Positions 61,298 to 64,000 of a stretch of DNA of 64,000 nucleotides are shown piece after piece. The notes under the pieces are model-generated. The model had not been told where the DNA came from and did not search any database. It saw only the letters and a program-made list of their open reading frames with translations. Each line of letters opens with the position of its first letter. The first letter of the stretch is position 1. The position numbers were made by a program, and so were the translations under genes. Origin of the DNA: Gemmatimonadota bacterium (GTDB lineage Bacteria; Gemmatimonadota; Gemmatimonadetes; Gemmatimonadales; Gemmatimonadaceae); contig JADJAD010000012.1 in assembly GCA_016704465.1 (NCBI GenBank), positions 136,040 through 200,039 of the forward strand. Reading direction: 5' to 3'.

Positions 61298-62229
61298 TGT
61301 GACCGTCTCGACATCATGCGAGGAGTCCCAAGATCACGAAGAACGGGTCTCGCAATCACGCACATAGCTCGCCCGAGACCCGCGAGCGTAGCTCGCCCTG
61401 TCTGGACCGTCCAGTCATTTCCGCAGACGGATCGCTTCCCACTCGAGAATTCAGGCGACAAACGGCGCGTGGCATCTCAGATGCAATGTGTAGAGCGTTT
61501 CAGAATCAACAATCGGTGCGTTGCTACTTCATGCAAAAACGGGTAATGACCGTGAGCCTGACACCACTCCAGACCACGCGACGCCCCCACGGCGCCGCGA
61601 ACGCCGCTCGCTGTTGTTCCCCCGGCTGCATCCGGCCGATGGGGGGATTGCGGTCTCCACTCGCCCTCGCATCGTCCCCAGCGCCCCCTACGGCGTCTCC
61701 CAGCATCGGCGTGATCGGCCCCTTCCCCTGGGGGCGGGGGTCGCCCGACCATCGGCGTGACGCTGCGCTGGCTGGTCGCGTAGAACGACGTTGGGCGACG
61801 CCCTCGTGGGGCGTTGCCGCACAGGGCCGAGCGTGTGAGGCGCGCGGAGGCCAGCGACCGGGCGCGGTGACGCCCTACCCGCCCGCCCCTCCTCCGCGGC
61901 CGCTGCGTATCGCGGACTGGTGCCTCGGTCGGCAGATTCCGAGAGTCTGGCACCCGTCTCGTTTGGCGCGCGCCTCGTTCCGCCCCCTCGCAATCCGTCG
62001 CCGTTTGGCCCCTCAGCCACGACGCGCTCGCTCAGCCGCAGGCTCGATCTACCCGCCACGCTCAGATCGCCCGCGACGCCGGCACTCTGCCAGTGCGAGG
62101 GCGTAGCGTCGCCCGGCTCGACGACGGCGCCGTCCGTCTCGCGGCAGGCGCGGCATCCTCGCGTCGCACCTCTCATCGCGCCTCGCGTCCCGCCTCGCCT
62201 CGCTCGCCCTACTGTCGGCTGCTCGCCCT
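61298..62229. other. No supported gene
   Basis: Frames are open on both strands because of the base composition, but none shows a conserved motif, signal or ribosome-binding site. The first 200 bases are less GC-rich than the rest. The left part may contain the missing 5' half of the M56 relic in unrecognisable form. Confidence 0.45.
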
Positions 62230-63847
62230 CCGCTCTCGCCCAACTCGTCCGCGGCGCCGTCACCGAACGTGGCTCCGGGGCGCCTCTCGCCGGCGTCGTC
62301 CTCACGCTCGTCGATGACGAAGGACGCACCGTCGTCGCCGGACTCAGCGACGCCGGCGGCGCATACGAACTGCGAGCCCCCAGGGCCGGGCGCTTCGCCC
62401 TCCTGGTCAAGCGCATCGGTGTCCGGCCGACCCGCACCGCGCCGTTCGCCCTTGCGGCTGACGAGGCGCGCCGCGAGCCGATCGAGGTCGACGCGTCGTC
62501 CCCGCCCGGGCGCGGTGCGGTGACGGAGCGCGCGAGCTGTCGGCAGCCGAAGACGGCGACCCGCGGTCAGGTCGCCCTCTGGGAAGACGTGCGCGCCGCC
62601 CTCACCGCGTCGGTGCTCACCGCGCAGCGCGCCGAGAGCGGACGCGTGACCCGCTTCAGTCGCGATGTCGACGCCGGATCGGGGCGCGTCGTGCGCGACG
62701 AACGGCGCACCTCGATCGAGACCATCGGCCACCTCTTTCGCAGTCTCCCGCGGCACGGCTGGCCAGCGACGGCTACATCGTGCGGCGCGCCGACGGCAGC
62801 ACCGACTACTACGCCCCGACGCCGACGTCCTCCTCTCCGAGGAGTTCCCCGCCGCCCGCTTCCGGCTCGTGTCGGTGTAGGCGCGCGCCGCGTTCAACGG
62901 CTTTCCGCCTTTTCCAACGCGCGAGAGCGAAGCGCCCCGATGTCGCCGGCGTCCTCTGGCTCGACGGCGCCTCGTCCGGAGCTGCGCGAACTGAGTTCAC
63001 CCCTACACGGCGCTCCCCCGGCGTGCCGGGCGACGCCGCTCGCGATGGGCTCGGCGGGCGCGTGCGTTTCGCTCGGCTCGCCGATCGGCGCTGGATCGTC
63101 GACGGCTGGCGCATCCGGATGCCGCGCGCGGCAACCACCGGGAACAGCGCGCCGGAGACACACCTCACGCTGCACCGATGCGGGCAGGGCGCGTCAGGCG
63201 GCGTCACCGCCGCCACGGCGGCGTCGACTCCCACGGGGGCGTCGATTGCGGGGACAGTCTTCGGCGGCGTCGCCAGCGCACCGGCAACCGGGTGACAGAG
63301 TCACCTCGGGGACCGCGCTCGGCAACCACCGGTGCGGACGGGGCGCTTCTCTGACTCGGCGTGCCGGCGGGGCGGCTGCATCGGGCTCTCCCACCCGGCC
63401 TTCGACTCATTCGGGGCTGGTGGTGGCGTCGCCCCTTCACTCGACGTGCCGGCCAACGGCACCAAATGCGCGTTAAGCTCGCGCTGCCGTCGCTCCGCAC
63501 ACGCGCCGCCCGCCTCTGCCGCACCCCGGTCGACCTCCCGCGAGGGGAAGTCGTCGTCGTCACGGTGGGTGATGACCGCCAGCGGAGAACCGCTGCGCGC
63601 CGCCCCATCCGCCACCTGGCGCGCCGTCGAGTCGCGGGGAACACCTCTCACGGGGGGTGGGCGCGACCTCGAGGCAAGTACTCGACGACGCGGGGCGCGC
63701 CACGCTGTGCTGCGCTCCCCGGGCGACGCTGGTGCCAGGTCGATCCGCCCGCCGAGACCGGCGCCGGTGGCGCGACGTTACGCCTGACGGCCGGTTCGAT
63801 CGGCGCTCGCGCCTCCTCGTTCGCCATCCGGTGAGCCGCGCGCCGTG
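62230..63847 (+). pseudogene. Carboxypeptidase-regulatory-like protein, many frame breaks
   Basis: One frame reads QLVRGAVTERGSGAPLAGVV then LTLVDDEGRTVVAGLSDAGG then AYELRAPRAGRFALLVKRIG, a carboxypeptidase-regulatory-like (CarboxypepD_reg) domain. Coherent pieces of the same protein continue in other frames: YIVRRADGST-like and DADVLLSEEFPAARFRLVSV (to about 62880), RPDVAGVLWLDGASS and FARLADRRWIVDGWRI (62920-63130), IAGTVFGGVASAP, ASGEPLRAAPS (about 63580) and RQVLDDAGRATLCCAP (63670). At least six breaks are needed. The intact protein would be about 530 residues, exported, of a type common in Gemmatimonadota. Confidence 0.55.
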
Positions 63848-64000
63848 AAGCACCGTCGCACCGCCGAGCGCCAAGGAGCGCGCTCGATGAAGGCGCGCTC
63901 TTCCGCAGACATCGCGCCGCCGGACGCGGGCGCTTCCTCGACGAAGTCGGCGCTGCGCGCGCTGCGACGACAGTCTCACCTCCGATGTGCTGCGCTCCAT
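63848..64000. other. Window end, no confident gene
   Basis: On the minus strand a frame reads MSAEERAFIERAPWRSA, which has a plausible composition, but it is short and has no recognised family. The rest is GC-rich sequence without features. Confidence 0.3.

Noticed and set aside
63560..64000. Minus-strand frame covering the window end
   Set aside because: Overlaps the better supported decayed carboxypeptidase-like gene and lacks recognisable features; only a short MSAEERAF segment looked plausible.

Overview
The window is GC-rich bacterial DNA (Gram-negative: outer-membrane factors, RND pumps, Tat and lipoprotein signals). The many secreted NTF2-like proteins, carboxypeptidase-regulatory-like proteins and GTG/TTG starts recall Gemmatimonadota, but that assignment is inference. 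It reads as an accessory heavy-metal island, perhaps on a plasmid or chromid, carried beside mobile and toxin-antitoxin debris. I see no tRNA, rRNA or CRISPR array.

Layout. 0-4.4 kb: leftward accessory genes (DUF4238 protein, Xre/MbcA/ParS-type antitoxin, unknown proteins, a frameshifted gene, a ribbon-helix-helix protein). 4.4-12.4 kb: a mobile-element-like block with a Cas4/RecB-like Fe-S nuclease, an XRE regulator, a Mu/TnsB-type transposase, a TniB/TnsC-type ATPase and a large unknown protein. 12.5-25.4 kb: a Zn/Cd/Co module with a CadC-like repressor and a CDF exporter diverging from czcCBA, a P1B-4 ATPase, a HEAT lipoprotein and a metalloprotease; a perfect inverted repeat lies in the divergent promoter. 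25.5-28.7 kb: a DtxR/IdeR-like box followed by di-haem oxidoreductase, Rieske protein and porin-like genes. 28.9-29.5 kb: a long inverted-repeat element without a convincing gene. 29.9-37.7 kb: cusCBA copper/silver efflux with small accessory genes. 37.9-39.7 kb: decayed accessory genes with a second orphan antitoxin.

39.7-61.3 kb is a dense copper region under two regulatory systems. CsoR (56.8 kb) probably controls two leftward operons, pcoA-pcoB-copB-DUF4440 and copZ-cupredoxin-copA-csoR-thioredoxin. Both have near-identical promoters: TTGACA, a 17-bp G-rich spacer, a -10, then a 17-bp ATAC...GTAT operator. A BlaI-type repressor with an M56 (BlaR1-like) membrane protease probably controls the rest. 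Six copies of a 15-bp palindrome TTTAC-N5-GTAAA precede the DUF4440-blaI-M56 operon (two copies), copC-copD, a Cys-rich copper-storage protein plus type II GAPDH operon, a DUF4440-DUF4198-hydrolase operon, and an operon for two exported proteins. The M56 protein carries no penicillin-binding sensor; it ends in a His/Cys-rich tail that is also preserved in a truncated second copy at 60.7-61.1 kb. I propose this as a copper-responsive, proteolysis-based Bla-like regulon; it is the most interesting feature of the window. The last 2.7 kb holds a carboxypeptidase-regulatory-like gene broken by many frame changes.

Several otherwise conserved genes (transposase, czcA, GAPDH, DUF4440 and others) carry single-base frame breaks. 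These may be consensus errors or real decay, and sequence alone cannot decide.
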